In this document: positions 1 to 6,522 of the stretch, piece by piece
Layout of the letters: each line of letters starts with the position of its first letter
Numbering within the stretch: position 1 is the first letter of the stretch
Assembly (NCBI GenBank): GCA_905215105.1
Contig: CAJMOI010000055.1
Span: forward strand, 1-11,254
DNA: 11,254 nucleotides
Source: an uncultured bacterium
GTDB lineage: Bacteria > Bacillota > Clostridia > Oscillospirales > Acutalibacteraceae
Direction: 5' to 3'
The notes under the pieces: model-generated
Database searches by the model: none
What the model was told of the DNA's origin: nothing
The model's input: the letters and a program-made list of their open reading frames with translations, nothing else
Made by a program: the position numbers and the translations under genes

Positions 1-453
1 CTGGTGACGGTGTACACGCCCAATTCCCAGCGGGATCTGGTGCGGATTGATTACCGCATGGAGTGGGAAGACGCCTTCCGCCGGTATCTGATGGAACTGG
101 ACGCAAAAAAACCGGTCATTGTCTGCGGCGATATGAATGTCGCCCATCGCCCCATTGATTTGAAAAATCCCAAGCCCAATATCGGAAACGCCGGGTATTC
201 CTATGAAGAACGGGGAAAATTTTCCGAGCTGCTGGCCAGTGGCTTTGCCGACACCTTCCGCACCCTGCATCCGGAGGAAACCGGCGCTTATACCTGGTGG
301 TCCTATATGGGGAACGCCCGGGCCAACAACACCGGCTGGCGGATTGACTATTTCCTCACCTCTCAGCGGCTTCTTCCCTGTGTCAAAGAGAGCCGGATTC
401 ATGCAGATGTAATGGGAAGCGACCACTGTCCAGTAGAACTGATTCTGGAATAA
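1..453 (+). CDS. xth: Exodeoxyribonuclease III (AP endonuclease), 3' part only
   Basis: This is the C-terminal 150 residues of an exonuclease III/AP endonuclease of the endonuclease/exonuclease/phosphatase fold. The family cuts DNA at abasic sites and trims 3' ends during base excision repair in the cytoplasm. The reading frame is open from base 1, so the start and roughly the first 100 residues (of about 250 usual for the family) lie outside the window. Visible motifs, numbered within the fragment, are VYTPNSQ (4-10), the catalytic GDMNVAH (43-49), WWSYMG with a following GWRIDYFL (99-119), and the C-terminal GSDHCPV (139-145) with the Asp-His pair of the active site. The gene ends in TAA with the typical short tail. 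No hairpin terminator follows it; the next gene starts 117 bases later behind its own promoter. The family call is firm; the symbol could equally be exoA. Confidence 0.95.
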   Translation: MVTVYTPNSQRDLVRIDYRMEWEDAFRRYLMELDAKKPVIVCGDMNVAHRPIDLKNPKPNIGNAGYSYEERGKFSELLASGFADTFRTLHPEETGAYTWWSYMGNARANNTGWRIDYFLTSQRLLPCVKESRIHADVMGSDHCPVELILE

Positions 454-477
454 TCGAACTTATTTGCATAAAATTTA

Positions 478-503
478 TATACATCAACCCAAAAAGATGT
501 ATA
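478..503. promoter_or_regulatory. Perfect 8-bp inverted repeat over the promoter (candidate operator)
   Basis: TATACATC (478-485) and its exact reverse complement GATGTATA (496-503) are separated by 10 bases. The left arm covers the -35 hexamer and the right arm covers most of the -10 hexamer, so a dimeric protein bound here would block RNA polymerase. The arms are upstream of the predicted start of transcription, so an RNA hairpin is an unlikely explanation. The cognate regulator is not in the window and I do not recognise the site. Confidence 0.5.
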
Positions 504-505
504 AT
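478..505 (+). promoter_or_regulatory. Sigma-A-type promoter of the MBL RNase gene
   Basis: A perfect -10 hexamer TATAAT (500-505) lies 16 bases after a partial -35 hexamer TATACA (478-483, four of six matching TTGACA). Transcription should begin near 512, giving a leader of about 59 bases. The -10 match is strong and the -35 modest, so the promoter may depend on an activator or be held down by a repressor at the overlapping inverted repeat. Confidence 0.6.
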
Positions 506-526
506 AGAGATAGAGGCTGTGTGTAT

Positions 527-546
527 AAAAGGAACCAAATCCTTTT
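527..546 (+). other. Weak stem-loop in the leader of the MBL RNase mRNA
   Basis: AAAAGGA (527-533) and TCCTTTT (540-546) form a 7-bp stem with a 6-base loop, placed 10 bases before the AAGGAGG ribosome binding site (557-563). Four of the seven pairs are A-T, so it is not stable enough to be a terminator. It could affect mRNA decay or translation, or be chance. Confidence 0.25.
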
Positions 547-570
547 CTTTTGCGATAAGGAGGTATTTCC

Positions 571-2169
571 ATGAAACTGTACTTTTATGGAGCTGACAAA
601 GAAGTCACCGGCAGCTGCCACTGCATTGAGGCCTGCGGCAAAACCTTTCTCATCGACTGCGGTCTGCGGCAGGGCGGAGACGACGACGGAAACGATGAAT
701 TCCCCTTCAAAGCGTCACAGATTGACTTTGTACTGGTCACCCATGCCCACATCGACCACAGCGGACGACTTCCTCTTCTGGTACGGGAAGGATTCCGGGG
801 AAGGATTTTCGCCACCGGTGCTACCTGTGACCTGCTGGAAATCATGCTGATGGACAGTGCCCGGATTCAGGAAATGGACGCAGAGCTGGAAAGCCGCAAG
901 GGCCGCCGTGCCGGCCGGGAAGAATGTGAACCTCTTTATACGGTTCAGGATGCGGAAAACACCTTTCCTCTGCTCACTTCCTGCCGTTATGAGGAGACCA
1001 TTTCTCCCGCTCCCGGGATTTCCTTCACCATGACGGATGCGGGCCATCTGCTGGGTTCCGCCAGCATCACCCTGCGTCTGACAGAAGGGGATGTGACCAA
1101 AACACTGGTTTTTTCCGGCGATATCGGAAGCCCCAACCGCCCCATTATCCGGGACCCCCAGTATCTGCATGAAGCGGATTATGTGATTATGGAATCCACT
1201 TACGGCAACCGGGAACATGAACGGGTAGATGATTACCGGGTAGAACTGGCTACCATCATTGACGACACCCTGACAAAGGGCGGAAACGTGGTCATTCCCA
1301 GCTTTGCGGTAGGACGCACCCAGGAACTTCTGTATCTGCTGCGGGAAATCAAGGAACAGGGACTGGTTCGCCATCATCCCAACTTCCCGGTCTATGTAGA
1401 CAGTCCCCTTTCTGCCCGGGCCACCAATATTTACAGCGGCGATCTGACCGGTTATGCGGATGAAGAAACCATTGAAGTGCTGAAAAGCGGGTACAATCCC
1501 ATTCGCTTCCCTGACCTTCGCCTGTGCGAAAGTGTGGAGGAATCCAAAACCCTGAATGCGGACGGCGTGCCGAAAGTTATCATTTCTTCCAGCGGCATGT
1601 GTGAAGCCGGACGCATTCGCCATCACTTGAAGCATAACCTGTGGCGAAAAGAAAGCGCCATTCTGTTTGTGGGATATCAGGCGGAAGGCACCCTTGGACG
1701 CCGCCTGATTGACGGGGTACCCAGTGTCAAGCTTTTTGGAGAGGAAATCGTAGTGATGGCCAGAATCTACAATTTCCGGGCCCTTTCCGCTCATGCGGAC
1801 AAAACCGGGCTGCTCCGGTGGATTACCTCTTTCTCCCCCATCCCCCGCCGGGTATTTGTGGTGCACGGCGAAACGGAAGCCGCCGGGTCTTTTGGCGCAG
1901 CTTTACAGGCCATGGGATATCAGGCCATTGTCCCCAATTATCTGGCAGCCTATGACCTGCTTACTGACCGGGTCATCAGCGAAGGACTGGAACCCACCGA
2001 AAAGCGTTCCCGCCAGAAACGCCGTGCCGCTTCTTCGGTCTATGCCCGTCTGGTGGCTGCCGGGCGCAGGCTTTTACAAGTCATTGCCCACAACGAGGGC
2101 GGCGCCAACAAAGATCTGGCCAAATTTGCCGACCAGATTATCGCCCTGTGCGACAAATGGGACCGTTGA
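571..2169 (+). CDS. Beta-CASP metallo-beta-lactamase family RNase-like protein
   Basis: This 532-residue cytoplasmic protein belongs to the RNA-processing branch of the metallo-beta-lactamase fold (YSH1/CPSF-73-like, COG1236 type), which are zinc-dependent endo- and exoribonucleases. Zinc-site motifs are HAHIDH (58-63), AGHLLGS (His159) and SGDIG (Asp184). The beta-CASP part shows ESTYG (208-212), SSSGMCEAGR (339-348), SAHAD (His408) and VFVVHGE (His432). The signature set is complete, so the enzyme should be active. About 55 residues follow the core; they begin with a basic stretch (KRSRQKRR, 478-485) and appear helical, with no KH domain visible. The start is set by AAGGAGG (557-563) seven bases before ATG. 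It is transcribed from its own promoter and ends at the terminator near 2190-2233. The substrate cannot be told from sequence. Its placement beside an AP endonuclease gene may be incidental. Confidence 0.9.
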   Translation: MKLYFYGADKEVTGSCHCIEACGKTFLIDCGLRQGGDDDGNDEFPFKASQIDFVLVTHAHIDHSGRLPLLVREGFRGRIFATGATCDLLEIMLMDSARIQEMDAELESRKGRRAGREECEPLYTVQDAENTFPLLTSCRYEETISPAPGISFTMTDAGHLLGSASITLRLTEGDVTKTLVFSGDIGSPNRPIIRDPQYLHEADYVIMESTYGNREHERVDDYRVELATIIDDTLTKGGNVVIPSFAVGRTQELLYLLREIKEQGLVRHHPNFPVYVDSPLSARATNIYSGDLTGYADEETIEVLKSGYNPIRFPDLRLCESVEESKTLNADGVPKVIISSSGMCEAGRIRHHLKHNLWRKESAILFVGYQAEGTLGRRLIDGVPSVKLFGEEIVVMARIYNFRALSAHADKTGLLRWITSFSPIPRRVFVVHGETEAAGSFGAALQAMGYQAIVPNYLAAYDLLTDRVISEGLEPTEKRSRQKRRAASSVYARLVAAGRRLLQVIAHNEGGANKDLAKFADQIIALCDKWDR

Positions 2170-2180
2170 TCTCAATTTTC

Positions 2181-2233
2181 AAAAAAGACAGCCCCGCCGG
2201 AACGTGTTTTCTGCACGGCCCGGCGGGGCTTTT
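2181..2233. terminator. Bidirectional intrinsic terminator between convergent genes
   Basis: An 11-bp perfect GC-rich stem is formed by 2190-2200 (AGCCCCGCCGG) and 2220-2230. A smaller CGTG/CACG stem (2203-2206 with 2214-2217) sits inside the loop. On the plus strand the stem runs into TTTT. On the minus strand it runs into GTCTTTTTT, the stronger of the two tails. It therefore can end both the MBL RNase mRNA and the convergent membrane-protein mRNA, whose stop codon is 26 bases from the plus-strand T-run. Confidence 0.88.
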
Positions 2234-2258
2234 GGTTGTTTTCCTATCCGAAAGAGAT

Positions 2259-2852
2259 TTATGGCTGCTGATTTTTAAAATACGCCTGCTGCTTCAGATA
2301 CCGGGCTTTCAATTTCAAATAGCGCCGGCGGGAACGGATGAACAAAGGCAGCCATATGAGCAGAAACACTCCTCCTGAAATTACGGAAAGCACCCAGCCA
2401 TCCTGCCTTCTGCTTTGGAGAAAATTCACAGCCGTTTCTTCTTTTACCAGAATTTCTTCCGAAGTACGAAGAGTCGTAATTCTATCTTTAAAATACCAGT
2501 GATAATATTGTATGTTCAGTATATCACCCGCAGAAATTTGTTCAGGAGAAAGGTCATAAGGATCGAAAAATTTCTGTCCATCTATGCTGTAGAGATAGTG
2601 ACAGACGTGACTCCCTCCCTTTCGATGTTCTTTGATATATTCATCATGGCTGAATACAATCCGCGCTTGTTTCCACGCCGATGGATCTTCTTTGACCACC
2701 AAAGAAATGTCGATAATGATCATAAGCAAAGCAAAGCCTAAAAGCAGCGCACCAATTCCCGCCCACACAGGCTGCCCATATTTAGCGCTCCGATATTCCC
2801 GGCTGTGAATTCTTTTTTCTCCCGGCGGCAGTTTTCGCGCTTTCTTTTTCAA
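2259..2852 (-). CDS. Small two-helix membrane protein of unknown function (DUF3592-like)
   Basis: I do not recognise this 197-residue protein with certainty. It has a basic N-terminus (KKKARKLPPGEKR), a first membrane helix (about 30-53), a roughly 100-residue hydrophilic middle, a second helix (about 152-173) and a very basic C-terminal tail (RSRRRYLKLKARYLKQ, 173-188). With both basic ends inside, the middle domain would face outside. The middle begins AWKQARIVFS and includes YSIDGQKF, which resembles the DUF3592 pattern of a two-helix protein with an exposed beta-rich domain; this is a tentative match. The chosen start is TTG at 2852, six bases after AGGGGAGGG. A longer GTG start at 2909 is rejected because it lies inside the upstream terminator and has no ribosome binding site. 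The gene is visibly richer in A+T than its neighbours, which hints at a different history or low expression. Confidence 0.7.
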   Translation of the reverse strand: MKKKARKLPPGEKRIHSREYRSAKYGQPVWAGIGALLLGFALLMIIIDISLVVKEDPSAWKQARIVFSHDEYIKEHRKGGSHVCHYLYSIDGQKFFDPYDLSPEQISAGDILNIQYYHWYFKDRITTLRTSEEILVKEETAVNFLQSRRQDGWVLSVISGGVFLLIWLPLFIRSRRRYLKLKARYLKQQAYFKNQQP

Positions 2853-2858
2853 ACCATT

Positions 2859-2867
2859 CCCTCCCCT
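2859..2867 (-). promoter_or_regulatory. Ribosome binding site that fixes a TTG start
   Basis: On the minus strand AGGGGAGGG (2867-2859), containing GGAGG, is followed after six bases by an in-frame TTG (2852-2850). An ATG three to five bases upstream of the TTG (2857-2855) is out of frame and would make only a two-residue peptide before TGA. The site is only a few bases downstream of the rnfB terminator T-run. Confidence 0.6.
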
Positions 2868-2870
2868 GAC

Positions 2871-2906
2871 AAAAAAGCGGACATTCCCATGGAACATCCG
2901 CTTTTT
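2871..2906 (-). terminator. Intrinsic terminator at the end of the rnf operon
   Basis: A 10-bp stem (2872-2881 with 2897-2906; AAAAAGCGGA and its complement) is extended by an inner 4-bp stem TTCC/GGAA (2884-2887 with 2891-2894) across a small internal mismatch, with a 3-base loop. On the minus strand it ends in a run of six T (2876-2871). It starts 10 bases after the rnfB stop codon. The next minus-strand gene begins only about 18 bases beyond the T-run, so that gene is either read by leakage through this terminator or from a promoter inside the end of rnfB. Confidence 0.88.
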
Positions 2907-2915
2907 CACGTTTAT

Positions 2916-3710
2916 TTACACATCCAGCAGGGTAATGCAGTGACGGGGACAGGCTTCGGTACATTTGCCGCAGCCAGTACACTTCACCGGGTCTACGGTG
3001 GCGTGGAAGTTCTCCACCTTCACTGCGCCAGCTTCGCAGACCTTTACGCACTTCATGCAGCCGATGCAGCCCACCTTGCATACCTTGGTGGTAGCAGCGC
3101 CCTTGTCGCAGTTGGCGCAGCGAACCACAGCCTGCTTTTTCAGAGGCACAAAGCTGATGAGCCCCTTGGGGCAAGCCGCCACACACTGGCCGCAGCCCTT
3201 ACATTTTTCTGGGTTGATGCTGGCCACACCGTTGCAAACGGTAATGGCGTCATACTGACAGGCTTTCATACAGTCGCCCAAACCCATGCAGCCGAAACGG
3301 CAGGAAGTAATGCCGCCAGCCAGCTGGGCGGCAGCGGCGCAGCCGATAATGCCGTCGTATTCCATCTTGTCGGTGGTGTTGTCATAGCTGCCCATGCAGT
3401 GAACCAGCGCGGTTTTGTACTCCACTTCCACATCGCCGGAGCCCAACAGCTCGGCAATGGCTTTTGCGGTTTCGGCACCGCCGGGAGAACACAAACCGGG
3501 CTTGGCTTCGCCTTTGGAGAGGGCAGCAGCATAGCCGCTGCACCCGGAATAACCGCAGGCACCGCAGTTGGCACCGGGCAGAAGCTCCTGAATGGCCTCC
3601 GCTTTTTCATCCTTGGGAACCGCCATGACAATGGAAGCAATGGCCAGAATCAGACCAGCCAGCAGGCCGATGCCCGCCACAATGAGGATAGGCAATAAAA
3701 TCTCGTTCAT
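2916..3710 (-). CDS. rnfB: Rnf complex subunit B, multi-cluster ferredoxin protein
   Basis: RnfB is the membrane-anchored iron-sulfur subunit taken to exchange electrons with ferredoxin on the cytoplasmic side. The 264-residue protein has one N-terminal membrane helix (about 5-30). Next comes the RnfB 4Fe-4S domain (CGACGYSGC, Cys49, 52, 57 and Cys74). A cysteine-rich C-terminal half follows: Cys137/141/147/151, then CKGCGQCVAAC (170-180), CANC (198-201), CKVGCIGCMKCVKVC (211-225) and CTGCGKCTEAC (244-254). The count fits the extended clostridial type of RnfB, with about six [4Fe-4S] clusters, rather than the shorter proteobacterial form. It is the last gene of rnfCDGEAB, 17 bases after rnfA, with a GAGAAAGGAG ribosome binding site in the gap, and is followed by a terminator. 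The family assignment is firm. Confidence 0.97.
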   Translation of the reverse strand: MNEILLPILIVAGIGLLAGLILAIASIVMAVPKDEKAEAIQELLPGANCGACGYSGCSGYAAALSKGEAKPGLCSPGGAETAKAIAELLGSGDVEVEYKTALVHCMGSYDNTTDKMEYDGIIGCAAAAQLAGGITSCRFGCMGLGDCMKACQYDAITVCNGVASINPEKCKGCGQCVAACPKGLISFVPLKKQAVVRCANCDKGAATTKVCKVGCIGCMKCVKVCEAGAVKVENFHATVDPVKCTGCGKCTEACPRHCITLLDV

Positions 3711-3727
3711 AATACCGCTCCTTTCTC

Positions 3728-4336
3728 TCAGCCCAGCATACCTTCCACCAGGCCGTTAAAGCCCAGGAAGGACACCGCCACCAGAGAAGCGGCGATCAAC
3801 GTGATGGGAAGTCCCCGCAGCGTCTTGGGAATGTCGCACAGCTCCAGACGCTCCCGGATCCCGGCAAACAGCACCATCGCCACCAGGAAGCCGATACCGG
3901 CGCCGAATGCGTTGACCAGAGACTCCACATAGCCGAAGGTGGGGTCAGCGGCGCCCTTTTCCAACACCAGCATGGTGACACCCAGCACAGCGCAGTTGGT
4001 GGTAATCAGCGGCAGATACACGCCCAGAGAGTTATACAGCGGGGGCATATATTTCCGCAGAGTGATTTCCAGCAGCTGTACCAGTGCGGCAATAATCAAA
4101 ATAAACACGATGGTTTGCAGATAGGCCAGACCAGCGGGCACCAGCAGATAAGTATAAATAGGCCAGGTAACGGCAGTGGCCAGCACCATAACCACCGTTA
4201 CGGCCAAGCTCATGCCGGTGGCGGTATTCAGCTTTTTGGAAACCCCCAGAAACGGGCAGATACCCAAAAACTTATTCAGAATGTAGTTTTCCGTCAAGAT
4301 GGCGGCAAGGAAGATGGCAACTAAACTTTTGAGCAT
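3728..4336 (-). CDS. rnfA: Rnf complex membrane subunit A
   Basis: RnfA is an integral membrane subunit (about six helices) that pairs with RnfE as an inverted-topology couple. In known Rnf/Nqr complexes the pair holds a membrane-embedded [2Fe-2S] cluster between them. The 202-residue length is usual. Family hallmarks visible are TENYILNKFLGICPFLG (15-31) with Cys27 and LPLITTNCAVLG (108-119) with Cys115, the two cysteines expected to ligate the shared cluster. The start codon is three bases after the rnfE stop, and its AAGGAGG ribosome binding site is made by the last codons of rnfE, so the two are translationally coupled. Nothing is odd about the sequence. Confidence 0.97.
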   Translation of the reverse strand: MLKSLVAIFLAAILTENYILNKFLGICPFLGVSKKLNTATGMSLAVTVVMVLATAVTWPIYTYLLVPAGLAYLQTIVFILIIAALVQLLEITLRKYMPPLYNSLGVYLPLITTNCAVLGVTMLVLEKGAADPTFGYVESLVNAFGAGIGFLVAMVLFAGIRERLELCDIPKTLRGLPITLIAASLVAVSFLGFNGLVEGMLG

Positions 4337-4339
4337 GGC

Positions 4340-5038
4340 TTATTTGCCCTCCTTTCGATTGCAGTCCTTTTCCTGTGCCATGAGCTTGGTGCAGGAAGCA
4401 GCCAGCGGGCAGGAAGCACAGCCCAGCTCGGCAGGCTTCTGGCCCTTGCCTTCGGAGATGCGGTTTGCCAGCGCAATGAGCATACCAAACACGAAGAATC
4501 CTCCGGGAGGCAGGATAAAGATGATAATCGGCGGCATGAATCCGGCAGTAATCGGGATGCCGAACACGGTGCCTGCGCCCAGCAGCTCGCGGATGATACC
4601 CATCATCAGCAGGGCAACGGTAAAGCCCACACCCATGCCCAAACCGTCTACGATGGAAGGCAGGACTTTATTCTTGTTAGCGTACATTTCAGCACGGCCC
4701 AGAATGATGCAGTTTACCACAATCAGGGGCAGGAAAATGCCCAAAGATTTGTCCAGCGCCGGGGAATAGGCCTGAATTAACAGCTGTACGATGGTAACAA
4801 AGGCGGCAATAACCGTAATATAGGCTGGAATACGCACCTTGTCGGGGATGACTTTCCGCAAAGCGGAGATAACGGCGTTGGAGCACACCAGCACAAAAGT
4901 GGTGGCAGCGCCCATGCCGATAGCATTGCTGGCAGCGGTAGTGACGGCCAGCGTAGCGCAGGTGCCCAGCATCAGGCGGAGCGCCGGGTTTTCCTTAATA
5001 ATACCTTTGGAAAATTCCTGAAACAGGCTCTTTGCCAT
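4340..5038 (-). CDS. rnfE: Rnf complex membrane subunit E with cysteine-rich tail
   Basis: RnfE is the partner of RnfA in the membrane core. The 232-residue protein shows the typical N-terminus (FSKGIIKENPALRLMLGTC, Cys27), the second cluster motif LPLIVVNCIILGRAE (103-117, Cys110) and about six hydrophobic helices. After the last helix (to about 192) it carries a soluble tail of roughly 40 residues with four cysteines: CASCPLAASC (207-216) and Cys226. These are not part of the known membrane [2Fe-2S] site, and the minimal family fold does not need them. rnfE begins directly after the rnfG stop (no gap), and its AAGGAGG ribosome binding site is encoded by the last codons of rnfG (KEGA). Family call firm; the role of the tail is unknown. 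Confidence 0.96.
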   Translation of the reverse strand: MAKSLFQEFSKGIIKENPALRLMLGTCATLAVTTAASNAIGMGAATTFVLVCSNAVISALRKVIPDKVRIPAYITVIAAFVTIVQLLIQAYSPALDKSLGIFLPLIVVNCIILGRAEMYANKNKVLPSIVDGLGMGVGFTVALLMMGIIRELLGAGTVFGIPITAGFMPPIIIFILPPGGFFVFGMLIALANRISEGKGQKPAELGCASCPLAASCTKLMAQEKDCNRKEGK

Positions 5039-5578
5039 TTATGCTCCCTCCTTTATTTCGTGATATTGAGCAACAGCCTCGTTTACCGCATTGGTCACAG
5101 CGGTGGTAGTAATGGTCGCGCCGGTCATGGCGGAAATCTCGCCATCTTTCGCCGTGGATTTTGTCACGGTAAATCCGTTTTCCGGAGTGGCCTGTTTAAA
5201 TTGATCCCGGAAACTCTCTTTCTCGGCGTTGGCACCAAGGCCGGGAGTCTCGTTCTGTTCCAGAATCACCACGCCGGTGACCTGTCCTTCCGCATTGATG
5301 CCGGTCATGACCTGTACATCGCCGCCATAGCCCTTGGCGGAGGTAACAAACACATATCCGGCCACATCGCTGCCGGTTTTGCCGATGGCATAGCCGTCGG
5401 CCTCTTCAAAGCTGTCCGCGTCGGGGAGTACCTGCTTGCGGGATTCCTGCTCGGTAATCACCTTCTGCTGGGCAATGGTGTCAGCGGTAAGCATGTTGGT
5501 TCCAGCCAGAGCTGCTGTTGCCAGCAGGCAAATCACACAGAGAATCAGGGCAGGCTTTAATACTTCTTTCAGTTTCAT
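5039..5578 (-). CDS. rnfG: Rnf complex subunit G, covalent FMN carrier
   Basis: RnfG is a single-helix protein whose extracytoplasmic domain carries FMN bound covalently to a threonine, passing electrons within the Rnf complex. The 179-residue protein has an N-terminal membrane helix (about 8-27), the conserved GYGGDVQVMTGI (83-94) and QNETPGLGA (108-116), and the flavinylation motif SAMTGATITT (149-158). By family knowledge the attachment residue is the Thr of GAT, Thr155. ApbE-type flavin transferase is the enzyme that makes this bond, and such a gene lies upstream in the same run. The start overlaps the rnfD stop as ATGA, with AAAGGGGG inside the end of rnfD as ribosome binding site. Confidence 0.96.
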   Translation of the reverse strand: MKLKEVLKPALILCVICLLATAALAGTNMLTADTIAQQKVITEQESRKQVLPDADSFEEADGYAIGKTGSDVAGYVFVTSAKGYGGDVQVMTGINAEGQVTGVVILEQNETPGLGANAEKESFRDQFKQATPENGFTVTKSTAKDGEISAMTGATITTTAVTNAVNEAVAQYHEIKEGA

Positions 5579-6522
5579 TTTACGCCATCCCCCTTTCTGC
5601 TTCCAAAGGGCTTGGGCAGAGATACCCGCTCAATGAGGGGCACCAGAATATTCATCAGCACAATGGAATAGGAAACGCCCTCAGGCAAGGATGCAAACAT
5701 ACGGATAAGCATGGTGAACAGTCCGCAGCCGATGGCATAAATGATACGGCCATTGCGGCTTATGGGGCTGGTGGTGTAGTCGGTAGCCATAAAGAAGGCA
5801 CCGATCATCAGACCACCGATGAGCAGGTCTACCAGCGGATCGCGGCCTGCGATCAGGGAAATGACGGTAACCGTCGCAAGATAAGTAACAGGAATTACCG
5901 GGCTGATGACACGGCGGACAATCAGATACACGCCGCCCAGAATCAGTGCCAGCGCACAGGTTTCGCCCAAGCAGCCGCCGGTGCTGCCAAGGAGCAAATC
6001 CATATAGGTGAAGCTGAATTCTCCCCCCTGCTTGAGCACAGCCAACGGGGTAGCAGTGGTGGTAGCATCGGTGCCGTTCAGCCAACCAAAAGCCGGGGTC
6101 CAGCTGCTCATGTCTGCCGGGAAGGAGTTCATCAGGATAATACGGGCGGTCAAAGCCGGGTTCACAAAGTTCTGGCCAATGCCGCCAAACATCTGCTTGA
6201 CTACGACAATGGCCACCACACCGCCAAACACCGCCATCAGCGGGTTCAGGGAAACGGGCAGGTTAAAGGCCAGCAACAGGCCAGTGACGATGCAGGAAAG
6301 GTCCGGCACCGTGTTGTCCCGCTTCATGACTTTCCGGCTGATGTATTCACTGAGCACACAGGAAAGCACCGTTACCGCCACCAGAATCAGGGCACGGGGG
6401 CCGAAAAACACAAAGGAAGCGATGAGGGCGGGACATAGTGCGATAATCACATCCAGCATGATGCGCTGGGTGGAAGCGCCGCTGCGAAGGTGCGGCGAAG
6501 ATGAGACAATAAGCTTCTCCAT
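5575..6522 (-). CDS. rnfD: Rnf complex subunit D, integral membrane flavoprotein
   Basis: RnfD is the large membrane subunit (NqrB/RnfD family) that carries a covalent FMN and is placed at the ion-translocation path. The 315-residue protein opens with SSSPHLRSGAST (7-18), typical of RnfD, and has about nine hydrophobic helices. The FMN site lies in GTDATTTATPL (150-160); Thr158 occupies the position of the flavinylated Thr in the ATPL motif. FGGIGQNFVNPALTAR (112-127) and ATDYTTSPIS (246-255) are also family hallmarks. The start overlaps the rnfC stop by one base (TGATG), and GGAGG in the last rnfC codons serves as ribosome binding site. The ion pumped (Na+ or H+) cannot be read from this sequence by eye. 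Confidence 0.96.
   Translation of the reverse strand: MEKLIVSSSPHLRSGASTQRIMLDVIIALCPALIASFVFFGPRALILVAVTVLSCVLSEYISRKVMKRDNTVPDLSCIVTGLLLAFNLPVSLNPLMAVFGGVVAIVVVKQMFGGIGQNFVNPALTARIILMNSFPADMSSWTPAFGWLNGTDATTTATPLAVLKQGGEFSFTYMDLLLGSTGGCLGETCALALILGGVYLIVRRVISPVIPVTYLATVTVISLIAGRDPLVDLLIGGLMIGAFFMATDYTTSPISRNGRIIYAIGCGLFTMLIRMFASLPEGVSYSIVLMNILVPLIERVSLPKPFGSRKGDGVK

Noticed and set aside
715..1866. 383-codon minus-strand open frame opposite the MBL RNase gene
   Set aside because: It lies wholly antisense to a gene with complete catalytic motifs, has no ribosome binding site or family motif, and is explained by the codon bias of the real gene.
2853..2909. Longer N-terminus of the small membrane protein from GTG at 2909
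   Set aside because: The added 19 codons cross the rnfB terminator hairpin and have no ribosome binding site, whereas the TTG at 2852 has a good one.
2805..3698. 297-codon plus-strand open frame opposite rnfB
   Set aside because: Gly/Ala/His-rich translation typical of antisense to a Cys/Gly-rich ferredoxin gene; its proposed start overlaps a terminator.
5518..6438. 306-codon plus-strand open frame opposite rnfD
   Set aside because: Antisense shadow of a conserved membrane protein; low-complexity His/Gln/Gly composition and no recognisable motif.
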